Assembly (NCBI GenBank): GCA_964471475.1
Contig: CAYYFQ010000013.1
Span: forward strand, 1 to 52,107
Source of the DNA: JAJNBD01 sp964471475
GTDB lineage: Bacteria; Pseudomonadota; Gammaproteobacteria; CAISUE01
Length of the DNA stretch: 52,107 nt
Direction: 5' to 3'
Positions 8,226-16,442 of the stretch are shown one piece after another. The number at the start of each line of letters is the position of its first letter. The stretch's first letter is position 1. The translations under genes were made by a program, and so were the position numbers. The notes under the pieces are model-generated. The model did not search any database, was not told the origin of the DNA, and saw only the letters and a program-made list of their open reading frames with translations.

Positions 8226-10436
8226 TCACTCATCACTAGTCAGGCCTGGAGAAGTGGCAAGATCTGACAAAAACAATATGCCCACTCCCGTACCCGCATA
8301 AATTTTGATCGTCGGTGGAGTGTTATATACGTTGTTCAATACGGCTGTATATTGTTGCCCCACATTACCCATAGCTAACATTAATTTTTGACGCGCCGAT
8401 AAAGGTGGAATTTCGTGAGTGATCCCTTGTAAAGTAATGGTGGTTTGTGAGCCAGATTGCGAAATTGCTTGAGCATAACCTGACAAGAAAGTAGCTGCAA
8501 ATAAAGTCCCATAACGGAGTAAATAATGATTATTTGTATCGCTAGATAATGCGGTACGAGCAGTTGCAGGATCAATGGCCACGGTATTAACGGCCACCGA
8601 TCGAGGAGCCGAAGGCATACTCAACGTAGTAAAAGTTAACATAGCTTTTTCACCCTGAGAAACAAAAGTCCCCAATAACTTACCCCCCTTCAATTTGCCA
8701 CTAGTGATAGTCGCCATGACTGGACCTGGTTCATCGGAATTTACAGCCGTATCAATGGTAGCAAAAATCACACTACCTGCTTTATAAAGCACCGCCTGAT
8801 TAAGATCGCTTGCTCCACCTTTGCTACCGCCAGCGCCAGTAAGATCACTTGTATTTCCTACCACCACGCTTTGTGTGGGAGGAGTCCACGCTATTTGTAA
8901 AGCGTTCATTTGCCCTGCCATTGCTCCTTGTAATTGCGCAGTCAGCTGACTGGCTTTTTGCTGTTGTAGTATTTGTTGTTGGCGCAACGATGCTTGATCA
9001 CGAGCATTATCTTGCCCCCCTGTTAATAAATCTTGAGAACTACCGCTTGGACCCACCGCAGCAGGAACCAGTCGGCCGTCTGCTCCTACCGTTCCTATTA
9101 ATTTCCCATCAGCTCCATAGACAGCCGACCCTGGAGCAATATAACTTGTACGACCAATAGGTACCCCCGCCGCATTACGCACTACCCCATCAGCACCCAC
9201 GGTACCAATCACGTTACCATTAGAATCACGAACTTTTCCATCTGCTCCTACCACACCAATTAAATGACCCAGCGAATCATAAACAGCCGCTCCTGGGGTT
9301 ACCGCTTTCGTCGTACCAATTACATTACCTAAATTATCTCTCACGGTGCCATCTGAAGATGCTGTGCCAATTACTCGACCACTGGCATCCCGCACTTTTC
9401 CATCCGCACCCACCATCCCAATCACACGGCCTGTAGCGTCATAAGCAAAACGAGGACTTTGTTGGCTCGTTGGAATTTTACCAATTATCTTCCCCGTCGC
9501 ATCACGCACTTTACCATCGGCATCAACGCTGCCCACTATATTTCCTTGGGCGTCGCGCACTTTACCATCTGCCCCCACTGTTCCTAGCACATTACCTTTA
9601 TCATCATAAGCTACTTGTCCTACCTGTGAACCCGCTAAAACTTTACCAATAATTTTCCCGGAAGCATCTCGCACAGTACCATCACTTGAAACTTCACCTA
9701 CGATATTGCCATTGGCATCATGAATTTTTCCATCTGCGCCGACTGTCCCAAGCAAATGACCCGCGTTGTCATAAGCTAAATTTCCTTCTGTAGGCGTATG
9801 TGCTCCATAAGTACCCGTGGTTCCAATAATATTGCCATTAGCATCTCGCACGGTTCCATCTTGACTTAAGGTCCCAATCACTCGACCACGTGCATCACGC
9901 ACTTGACCATCCGGCCCTACTTTCCCGATCACCTTCCCTTTGGCATCGTACACCAATCCACCGGGAGCAATAATTCCCGTGCGCCCAATAATTTTGCCAG
10001 AGGCATCTCGCACAGTACCATCAGAGCATACCGCCCCCATGGGTACAGGACCCGTTTTTTGCAAGTTGAGAGCACTCGAAGCACCAGCTGCACAATTGGC
10101 GCAAGCACACCCCTGTGGCGCAGGAGAACCCGGGAAAGATTGCGCATTAATGATTGTCGGGACTGACGAACCATGGGTTTGCAAAGCCATATCAGCTTGC
10201 TGTTTATTTTGCTCTCGTAGTAATCGAGCGTATTCCGGGCTCACGGGGTGATCAAACCCACCAACGACTGAATGCACCTTGGGAACAGCCCCCACACTAG
10301 CTGTAGAGGTATCGGTACTGCGCGAAAATAGACCAATGCCTACAATAGCGGCAATAATCAACGTTGCAAAAGTAAAAATTAAAACGACGCGCGTTCGCGT
10401 ATTTGCCATTAATGTTTTAAAATTAGTCAATTCCAC
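8226..10436 (-). CDS. icmE: Dot/Icm core-complex channel protein IcmE/DotG, short form
   Basis: The 736-residue protein has a transmembrane helix near residues 16-37, a repeat region (about 138-456) and a C-terminal VirB10-like domain (about 540-736) with the conserved AGSVIFATIDTAVNSDEPGP stretch. DotG spans the cell envelope and forms the channel of the Dot/Icm core complex together with DotC, DotD, DotH and DotF. The repeats follow DG-x-VRDA-x-G-x-x-IG. The protein is clearly shorter than Legionella DotG (about 1048 residues), the loss being in the repeat part. A cysteine cluster C-A-C-A-N-C at 110-115 plus Cys137 precedes the repeats and is unusual. It is 1 base from icmK and 12 from icmG. 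Confidence 0.93.
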   Translation of the reverse strand: MELTNFKTLMANTRTRVVLIFTFATLIIAAIVGIGLFSRSTDTSTASVGAVPKVHSVVGGFDHPVSPEYARLLREQNKQQADMALQTHGSSVPTIINAQSFPGSPAPQGCACANCAAGASSALNLQKTGPVPMGAVCSDGTVRDASGKIIGRTGIIAPGGLVYDAKGKVIGKVGPDGQVRDARGRVIGTLSQDGTVRDANGNIIGTTGTYGAHTPTEGNLAYDNAGHLLGTVGADGKIHDANGNIVGEVSSDGTVRDASGKIIGKVLAGSQVGQVAYDDKGNVLGTVGADGKVRDAQGNIVGSVDADGKVRDATGKIIGKIPTSQQSPRFAYDATGRVIGMVGADGKVRDASGRVIGTASSDGTVRDNLGNVIGTTKAVTPGAAVYDSLGHLIGVVGADGKVRDSNGNVIGTVGADGVVRNAAGVPIGRTSYIAPGSAVYGADGKLIGTVGADGRLVPAAVGPSGSSQDLLTGGQDNARDQASLRQQQILQQQKASQLTAQLQGAMAGQMNALQIAWTPPTQSVVVGNTSDLTGAGGSKGGASDLNQAVLYKAGSVIFATIDTAVNSDEPGPVMATITSGKLKGGKLLGTFVSQGEKAMLTFTTLSMPSAPRSVAVNTVAIDPATARTALSSDTNNHYLLRYGTLFAATFLSGYAQAISQSGSQTTITLQGITHEIPPLSARQKLMLAMGNVGQQYTAVLNNVYNTPPTIKIYAGTGVGILFLSDLATSPGLTSDE
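9068..10025 (-). repeat. in-frame tandem repeats of icmE/dotG
   Basis: About a dozen and a half imperfect units encode DG-x-VRDA-x-G-x-x-IG, alternating with AYD-x-x-G-x-x-(I/L)G units and set apart by short linkers such as AGSQVGQV or PTSQQSPRF. Units vary at synonymous and non-synonymous sites, so they are old rather than freshly duplicated. Comparable repeat tracts vary in length between Dot/Icm-bearing species. Confidence 0.85.
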
Positions 10437-10437
10437 G

Positions 10438-11514
10438 TTAGTATCCCTCTATACGTAAGTTGTATATTTTGCCATCACTATTAGATACCAAAATCGAAGG
10501 TGTTTTGGGAATCTCATAAGCATTAGTGCCATCGGCGCTAGACATTGAAGCAATCCACGCAGGTGACAACAAGGTTAAGTGTGTGCGTAAATACATTTTG
10601 TCCCCAAACAGCCATGCCAAGGCATTACTATCCTCTACATGTAACACTTTAGCTTTATCGCTAGGTGGAATGCCATCTAATACATGAATCAAATCGGCGC
10701 CCGCAGCTTCCGGTAATGTGGTGGCCGCTCCGGGCTTCGCATTAGGGCCATAACCGGGAACACGCAAATCCACTCGATAGTCCACAAAAGGTTGCCCCGG
10801 AATTAAATCAATAGAAATTGGCGTACTTAATCCTTTAAGTTGGACCACTAAATTCCCATAAGTGTATAAGCCCATCGCTTGAATCATCATAACGTTGCTT
10901 GCGTGATCCCACTGAATATTAAAAGCAGAAGGATTACCCACATCATAGGCTTGAATAGGCCAAGGTGCGCTTGTGGAATCTAGAAACACAACGGCCGTCA
11001 CATGGCCTTGATAAAGTCGAATTACAGGTGGGGTAGCGCCAGGTTCAAGATGCACTGATTGGGTACTCACCACCGCTTTAGGGGGAACCCCTCCCGGAGC
11101 TGCGGTCGCTGCTCTTTGTGAATCGGCAAATAAATTGCGTAATTTTTGAATCTGTTCAGGAGTCATGGGTAATGCATTTAAAGTAAGCTGATTAAATGCC
11201 TGATCACGGGCCATTTGAACTGCGCCTGCATCAGCATCTGGTGAATTTGATTGCATATTTGGTGGAGTAGAAGGTGGAACTGTGCTCAACGTGTCATTCA
11301 CAGAAGGTACTCCTGCGGGAGCAGCTTGAGGTGTGATAGGGGGTAAACTTGAACTTTGTTGTGAAGCTGCTTGCGCACTTGGAGCTGGAACTGCTTGAGA
11401 ATAACTTGCCATAGGGAAAAAACTCATGGCAATAAGCATATGAAAATAAAAAATTGTTCGTTGCAATTTTCTCACTATTTTCTTCCGTGTTGGGATATGG
11501 AAGCAATTTACCAT
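10438..11514 (-). CDS. icmK: Dot/Icm outer-membrane core protein IcmK/DotH
   Basis: The 358-residue protein matches IcmK/DotH (about 361 residues in Legionella). An N-terminal hydrophobic signal (about residues 20-40, ending SYSQA) is followed by a proline/serine/glutamine-rich linker and a C-terminal beta-rich domain. DotH forms the outer-membrane ring of the Dot/Icm core with DotC and DotD. No good ribosome binding site precedes the annotated ATG, and a later start at Met26 or Met30 is possible. The gene is the first of the local icm unit: icmL, which precedes icmK in Legionella and Coxiella, is absent, and the upstream region holds palindromic element A instead. Confidence 0.9.
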   Translation of the reverse strand: MVNCFHIPTRKKIVRKLQRTIFYFHMLIAMSFFPMASYSQAVPAPSAQAASQQSSSLPPITPQAAPAGVPSVNDTLSTVPPSTPPNMQSNSPDADAGAVQMARDQAFNQLTLNALPMTPEQIQKLRNLFADSQRAATAAPGGVPPKAVVSTQSVHLEPGATPPVIRLYQGHVTAVVFLDSTSAPWPIQAYDVGNPSAFNIQWDHASNVMMIQAMGLYTYGNLVVQLKGLSTPISIDLIPGQPFVDYRVDLRVPGYGPNAKPGAATTLPEAAGADLIHVLDGIPPSDKAKVLHVEDSNALAWLFGDKMYLRTHLTLLSPAWIASMSSADGTNAYEIPKTPSILVSNSDGKIYNLRIEGY

Positions 11515-11650
11515 AAGTGAGCTAAACTGACAATCAATGGGGATTTCAATGGAGGAAAGAGGGAAGAATAAAGACTAACTAAAAACTCCACATAACCGAT
11601 TAGATTTTAGTATAGCTAGCTATTTTTTCTCCTCTCATGCTTTTTTTCTT

Positions 11651-11794
11651 AGACCTCTTTTGAAACTCTACTCCTACGGAAAATTTGTGCGTCGGTTCGG
11701 TGCTCGAATCCTCATGTACTCGCATGTACACTCCGGTTCTGCGCTCCGAGCCTCCTTTAACTTTTCTTGCAGAAACGAGTTTTGAAAGAGGTCT
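11651..11794 (+). repeat. palindromic element A, complete copy (144 bp)
   Basis: The 18-bp ends (11651-11668 and 11777-11794) are inverted repeats with two mismatches. The interior again folds on itself, with a GGTTCGG arm pairing with CCGAGCC across a tip containing CATGTAC-N5-TGTACACTCC. A 117-base stretch (11678-11794) aligns without gaps to 18573-18689 with about 13 differences by eye. The small open frames inside it exist on both strands and are not credible genes. The rest of the 11515-11890 gap holds only the dyads before the ATPase gene. Confidence 0.85.
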
Positions 11795-11837
11795 CATACT
11801 TGCCATACTCTTTAAATATGAGCAAATTTTGCATTAT

Positions 11838-11886
11838 AACCTTATAATGGTTAAAATACAGGGGGTTTAATAACCATACAAGGGTT
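11838..11886 (+). promoter_or_regulatory. two AACC-N7-GGTT dyads over promoter and RBS of the ATPase gene
   Basis: AACC-N7-GGTT occurs at 11838-11852 and again at 11872-11886, with centres 34 bases apart. The first dyad contains a perfect -10 hexamer TATAAT (11843-11848). The second contains the AAGGG Shine-Dalgarno of the gene starting at 11891. A protein binding both would block transcription and translation, which suggests autoregulation. No convincing -35 is visible. Confidence 0.5.
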
Positions 11887-11890
11887 ATAT

Positions 11891-13198
11891 ATGCGCCGTT
11901 TTGCGTATAAAGATTTAATCAAGTGGCAACAGAGCGTCGACCGAAAACCTCTACTTATTCGAGGTGCGAGACAAGTTGGGAAAACTTATACTATCCGCGC
12001 TTTTGCCAAACAAAATTTTAAACATTTTGTTGAAATCAACTGTGAAGTTCGACATGACCTGCGTACTGTTTTTCAAAAAAATTTGGATGTGCATCGCATT
12101 ATCAAAGAACTTAATATGTTGCTGAATGAGTCGATTACGCCCGGCGAAACTCTTTTGTTTTTTGATGAAGTTCAAATTCTGCCAGAAGCTATTCAAGTAT
12201 TACGGTATTTTTACGAAAATATGCCAAACTTGCATGTGATTGCTGCAGGTTCGTTGATTGATTTTGGTTTAGAGAAAATTGGGGTGCCAGTAGGACGTAT
12301 TAGTTTTTTGTATATTTATCCTTTATCTTTTATGGAGTTTTTAGAAGCGCACGAAGAAGACTTATTAATCCAAGAAATTTTAACGCATCCTCCTGAAGAA
12401 ACAATTAATGAAGCAATTCATGAAAAATTATTAAATTATCTTTCTATTTATATGGCTGTTGGCGGTATGCCGAAAGCTGTTTCGACATGGCTTGACACCA
12501 AAAATATCGAGGACTGTTCAGCAGTCCACTTTGAGCTCATTGCAGCCTATCGTCAAGATTTTCTTAAATATGCTAAACACCATCAATTAAAATATTTAGA
12601 TCTTTTATTAAATCGCATTCCTTATCAACTCGGAAAAATATTTAAATTTTCAAAAATTTCTCAAGAATATCGCAAACGGGAACTTGAACCTTGTTTAGAT
12701 TTACTAGTGAAAGCAGGTGTAGTACATTGTGTTCGAATGACTGACGCACAAGGTTTACCACTTGGGGCCGGAGTCCATCCAGACCGATATAAAATTATTT
12801 TTTTAGATGTAGCTTTAACACAAACCTTACTTGGATTACAAGCAAGCAATTGGTTGTTAAATGGCAAGCAATTTTTACAAAATTACGGTCAGATTGTCGA
12901 AGCTTTTGTCGGGCAAGAACTGTTAGCTTATGGAGACAGTCGCCACCCAGAAGAGTTGTATTATTGGGAGAAAATCAAAGGGTCCGCTGAAGTCGATTAT
13001 GTGATTCAACGCCATGAAAAACTGATCCCAATTGAAGTCAAAAGCGCGACAGGTGGTCAGTTAAAATCCTTATATTATTTTTTAGAAACGCACCCGCAAG
13101 TAACCGCGGGCATTCGCTTTTCTACGCATAATTATTCCGTGTTGAATAAATTAATTTCATTGCCTTTATATGCAGTACAACGTTATGTTACATTATAG
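11891..13198 (+). CDS. AAA ATPase with DUF4143 domain
   Basis: The 435-residue protein has the N-terminal AAA_14 domain with Walker A GARQVGKT (25-32) and Walker B LLFFDEVQ (88-95), then the DUF4143 C-terminal domain. The latter ends in a restriction-fold-like SAEVDYVIQRHEKLIPIEVK segment resembling the D-x(n)-E-x-K core of PD-(D/E)XK nucleases. Such proteins are widespread, often horizontally moved, and of unclear function. It stands alone between the icm block and map, exactly where icmL would be expected upstream of icmK, and carries its own dyad-bearing promoter. It could be a solitary selfish or stress-linked gene; no partner toxin or antitoxin gene is visible beside it. Confidence 0.85.
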   Translation: MRRFAYKDLIKWQQSVDRKPLLIRGARQVGKTYTIRAFAKQNFKHFVEINCEVRHDLRTVFQKNLDVHRIIKELNMLLNESITPGETLLFFDEVQILPEAIQVLRYFYENMPNLHVIAAGSLIDFGLEKIGVPVGRISFLYIYPLSFMEFLEAHEEDLLIQEILTHPPEETINEAIHEKLLNYLSIYMAVGGMPKAVSTWLDTKNIEDCSAVHFELIAAYRQDFLKYAKHHQLKYLDLLLNRIPYQLGKIFKFSKISQEYRKRELEPCLDLLVKAGVVHCVRMTDAQGLPLGAGVHPDRYKIIFLDVALTQTLLGLQASNWLLNGKQFLQNYGQIVEAFVGQELLAYGDSRHPEELYYWEKIKGSAEVDYVIQRHEKLIPIEVKSATGGQLKSLYYFLETHPQVTAGIRFSTHNYSVLNKLISLPLYAVQRYVTL

Positions 13199-13304
13199 AT
13201 ACACATTAATTAAATAAGTGTGCTATTAGAAAAGTGTCAATATACCCTAGCTTATTTCGCACAAATTCAGTACCATATACTCCTTTAAATTTAAAATAAT
13301 TCTC

Positions 13305-14084
13305 ATGTCTTCAGTCATATTAAAAACCGCCGACGAAATTACCAAAATGCGTATAGCAGGGCGCCTGGCAGCTGATGTGCTGGATCTTATTGAGCCACAT
13401 GTTAAAACAGGCATTACCACTGACGAGCTAAATGATATCTGTCACGAATATATTGTGAATGTTCAAAAAGCTTATCCTGCTCCCTTAAATTATCATGGCT
13501 TTCCGAAATCTATTTGCACCTCTATTAATCATGTCGTTTGTCATGGAATTCCGAACAGTAAAAAATTAAAAGAAGGCGATATCATCAACATCGATGTCAC
13601 GGTGTTAAAAGATGGTTATCATGGCGACACCAGCAAAATGTTTATGGTAGGTCGCGTCTCGCCACTAGCACAACGTTTAGTGCAAGTAGCTCATCAATGT
13701 TTATGGAAAGGCATTGAACAAGTCAAACCAGGAGCTCGCTTAGGTGATATCGGAGCTGCCATTCAACAACACGCGGAACAAAATCATTTTAGTGTGGTAC
13801 GCGATTATTGTGGCCATGGCATTGGAACTATTTTTCATGAAGATAGTTTGCAAATTTTACATTATGGTACACCGAATACCGGTTTAATCATTAAACCTGG
13901 CATGACATTTACGATTGAACCTATGATTAATGCCGGGAAATATCATACGCGTTTGTTAAATGATGGATGGACGGTGCTCACGAAAGATCGCACATTGTCG
14001 GCTCAATGGGAACATACCTTAGCTGTCACAGAAACCGGTGTGGAGGTATTAACGTTGCGCAAAGAAGAGCGCGGTGAACAATGA
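13305..14084 (+). CDS. map: type I methionine aminopeptidase
   Basis: The 259-residue enzyme removes the initiator methionine from nascent proteins. Signature segments are present: HVVCHGIPN with the substrate-binding His, IDVTVLKDGYHGDTSKMF with the two metal-binding aspartates, YCGHGIG with the metal-binding His, FTIEPMI and WEHTLAVTE with the glutamates. Length fits family type Ia without an N-terminal extension. No Shine-Dalgarno is obvious; a TATACT box at about 13275-13280 would give a short leader. The stop overlaps the murC start by 4 bases (ATGA). Confidence 0.95.
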   Translation: MSSVILKTADEITKMRIAGRLAADVLDLIEPHVKTGITTDELNDICHEYIVNVQKAYPAPLNYHGFPKSICTSINHVVCHGIPNSKKLKEGDIINIDVTVLKDGYHGDTSKMFMVGRVSPLAQRLVQVAHQCLWKGIEQVKPGARLGDIGAAIQQHAEQNHFSVVRDYCGHGIGTIFHEDSLQILHYGTPNTGLIIKPGMTFTIEPMINAGKYHTRLLNDGWTVLTKDRTLSAQWEHTLAVTETGVEVLTLRKEERGEQ

Positions 14085-15520
14085 TTTTTTCTCAGAAAAC
14101 TCACTTAGGTCGTGTACGTCACATCCACTTTGTTGGCTTAGGGGGGGCAGGCATGTGTGGCATTGCAGAAGTTTTATTAAACGAAGGATATAAAGTTTCT
14201 GGCTCTGATATTCAAACGAATGCCAACCTTCAACGCCTTGCCCTGTTAGGCGCCACCGTATATATTGGCCATCATGAAGAAAATATTACGGATGCTGATG
14301 TCTTAGTAAAATCCACCATAATCAAAGAAGATAATCCTGAAATTGTGGCAGCCCATGCACGCCGTATTCCTGTGTTAATGCGTGCGCAAATGTTAGGTGA
14401 GTTGATGCGCTTTCGTTATGGCATTGCCGTAGCTGGTACTCACGGTAAAACTACCACCACGAGTTTAATCACTAGTGTGCTCACGGAAGCAGAACTAGAC
14501 CCTACTTTTGTGATTGGAGGGTTGTTAAACAGCGCGGGAGCTAATGCTAAGTTAGGAACAGGAAAGTATCTAGTCGCAGAAGCAGACGAAAGCGATGCCT
14601 CGTTTTTATCCCTTAACCCCACCATGACTATTGTAACTAATATTGACGCTGACCATATGGAAACCTATGGCGGTGATTTTGAAAAATTACGTCAAACTTT
14701 TTTAAGTTTTTTAGAAAACCTACCTTTTTATGGGTTAGCCATTTTATGTTTAGACGACCCTGTTATTGCAGACAGTTTAAATGAAATTCCAAGACCCATG
14801 ATTACCTATGGGTTTGATGCAAAAGCAGATATTCATGTTATTCCCGACTCTTGTACTTTTAATGGCTGGTATTCACGGTTTGTTGTGAAAAGAAAAAACA
14901 AGATTCCTTTAGAAGTACGTTTACGTCTACCTGGTAAACATAATATTCTCAATGCTTGTGCTGCTATCGCCGTGGCACAAGAATTAAATATTTCTGACGA
15001 GTTTTTATTGAAAGCTTTAGCAAACTTCAGTGGAGTCGCAAGGCGCATGCAATTTCATGGGATGTTAAATTTACCACATGCACAGCAAATTAGTGTGTTA
15101 GACGATTATGGCCATCATCCACGTGAAGTTAAAGTAACTTTAGAAGCTTTGCGTCATGCGTATCCCCATCGGCGCATCGTGATGGTCTTTCAACCTCATC
15201 GTTATACGCGAACCCGCGATTTATTTAATGAGTTTGCAGTGGTATTAAATGAAACTGATAAATTATTTTTACTCAATGTTTATGCCGCTGGGGAAGCACC
15301 AATAAATGGAGCTGATAGCTATCATTTGGCAGAAGCTATTCGTGAGAAAGGAAAAATTGAGCCCTTATTCATTGAACAAGCTGAACAACTTTTTGCAACC
15401 ATAAAAAACATTTTACAAGATAATGATGTTTTATTATTTCAAGGTGCCGGCAATATAGGGGGCATGGCAGAGCAAATCCTAAAAGTATTTGCAGCCTTGT
15501 CGTGCCACACCGCGTCTTAA
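14081..15520 (+). CDS. murC: UDP-N-acetylmuramate-L-alanine ligase
   Basis: The 479-residue Mur ligase adds L-alanine to UDP-N-acetylmuramate in peptidoglycan precursor synthesis in the cytoplasm. Domain 1 starts with the nucleotide-binding HFVGLGGAGMCGIAE (about residues 16-30), the P-loop GTHGKTTTT lies at 119-127, and EADESDASFL follows as the conserved acidic motif. The DDYGHHPREV segment marks the C-terminal domain. The gene is translationally coupled to map instead of sitting in a mur-fts cluster between murG and ddl. It ends 9 bases from the convergent gene at 15530. Confidence 0.96.
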   Translation: MIFSQKTHLGRVRHIHFVGLGGAGMCGIAEVLLNEGYKVSGSDIQTNANLQRLALLGATVYIGHHEENITDADVLVKSTIIKEDNPEIVAAHARRIPVLMRAQMLGELMRFRYGIAVAGTHGKTTTTSLITSVLTEAELDPTFVIGGLLNSAGANAKLGTGKYLVAEADESDASFLSLNPTMTIVTNIDADHMETYGGDFEKLRQTFLSFLENLPFYGLAILCLDDPVIADSLNEIPRPMITYGFDAKADIHVIPDSCTFNGWYSRFVVKRKNKIPLEVRLRLPGKHNILNACAAIAVAQELNISDEFLLKALANFSGVARRMQFHGMLNLPHAQQISVLDDYGHHPREVKVTLEALRHAYPHRRIVMVFQPHRYTRTRDLFNEFAVVLNETDKLFLLNVYAAGEAPINGADSYHLAEAIREKGKIEPLFIEQAEQLFATIKNILQDNDVLLFQGAGNIGGMAEQILKVFAALSCHTAS

Positions 15521-15529
15521 AAGTATTGG

Positions 15530-16309
15530 TTACCAAGCCAACCCTACCGCCCCATCCACTGTGGTATGTACTCCATATACAGAGTGCAGTTCTTTCGCAA
15601 TGGCAAGTTGAGAAGCCGCCAAAATATGTAAAAGCATGAGAAGTAACTCATGATGCCGAAATAGGCCCTGCCCTTCTAACAATTGCGATTGAGAATAAAT
15701 ATGGCGCGGAGTAACATGAGGATTTAAGCTGAATTCGAGCTGGTCCCACGTCGTATGAACAAGTAAACGCAAATGAGGATAAAAAATTAACATTTTTTCT
15801 GCTTGTTCATGGCCCTCTTGGTCCAACACTTCATCGGTTACCATCATAAGTTGCATTCCAAAACAACGATGTCCACTTGCTCTAAATCCACTATATTCAA
15901 AGGCGGTACACATACTGGCTAAACCAAGCTGGTGATAAATTTGGTATTCCATTTCAGGTAAACTAGACACTACGCTGAGTGCCTGCACATTATGCTGCAA
16001 CGCAAAATGCTGAACTGTAAATTCCATATTTGCGGTGGCCAATAGTGCAGCATCCTTGGATGGATGCAAAGGTAACTCTGCATTTAGACTTTCAATCAGT
16101 TTTGCTTGAGTAACACGATTCATAAACCGAATTACTTCTTCTTGTTTAGCAATATTTTCTTCGTCTAAAAGGTATTTGAGACGCACAAGCAATTGTTTAA
16201 TATTAAAATTTGGGGCTGCAATGGATAATAATTTAGTAAGCTCCCGTAGCACTCCTTTTAAAGAGTGTGTGGAGCTAAAAGAAGCCATTTTGCTAAGTAG
16301 GTTATCCAT
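15530..16309 (-). CDS. unrecognised protein, 259 residues
   Basis: I do not recognise a family. The protein is soluble, mostly helical in composition and leucine/histidine rich, with no signal peptide or clear membrane segment. The N-terminal third (about 1-75) looks like a helical bundle; the middle contains ALSVVSSLPEMEYQIYHQLG, and the C-terminal part contains many histidines (RHHELLLMLLHILAASQ). It has its own good promoter (16354-16383) and a GGCGGA-type ribosome binding site. It could be a Dot/Icm effector or a lineage-specific cytoplasmic protein; no eukaryotic-like motif decides this. Confidence 0.7.
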   Translation of the reverse strand: MDNLLSKMASFSSTHSLKGVLRELTKLLSIAAPNFNIKQLLVRLKYLLDEENIAKQEEVIRFMNRVTQAKLIESLNAELPLHPSKDAALLATANMEFTVQHFALQHNVQALSVVSSLPEMEYQIYHQLGLASMCTAFEYSGFRASGHRCFGMQLMMVTDEVLDQEGHEQAEKMLIFYPHLRLLVHTTWDQLEFSLNPHVTPRHIYSQSQLLEGQGLFRHHELLLMLLHILAASQLAIAKELHSVYGVHTTVDGAVGLAW

Positions 16310-16353
16310 AACTTCCGCCCATATCCATCAATTAAATTGCTATTTATATATTT

Positions 16354-16383
16354 ATATTAAAATAATCTTTTTGAAGTTGTCAA
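16354..16383 (-). promoter_or_regulatory. sigma70-type promoter of the 259-residue gene
   Basis: On the minus strand TTGACA (16378-16383) and TAATAT (16354-16359) are separated by 18 bases. The predicted start near 16347 gives a leader of about 38 bases before the ATG at 16309. The region between is very AT-rich. Confidence 0.6.
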
Positions 16384-16396
16384 TATAAAGAGTACA

Positions 16397-16427
16397 AAAA
16401 AACCACCAAAAATAGAGGTGGTTTTTT
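16397..16427 (-). terminator. intrinsic terminator after the 320-residue gene
   Basis: AAAAAACCACC (16397-16407) pairs perfectly with GGTGGTTTTTT (16417-16427) around a 9-base loop, with T-tracts on both strands. It lies 16 bases beyond the stop of the gene at 16443-17405 and separates it from the next promoter. Confidence 0.85.
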
Positions 16428-16442
16428 GCTTATTAATGAGTA

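Noticed and set aside
8849..10251. Several open frames opposite and within icmE
   Set aside because: They are shadows created by the repetitive, stop-poor icmE repeat tract.
8226..10436. CRISPR-like regular repeats
   Set aside because: The only regular repeats are the in-frame icmE units, which are coding and lack constant repeats with unique spacers; no CRISPR array was found anywhere in the window.
11600..11870. Small open frames on both strands in element A, with similar peptides from the copy near 18549-18765
   Set aside because: The similarity is explained by the nucleotide repeat; the frames are on both strands, lack ribosome binding sites and follow the palindrome, not a codon pattern.
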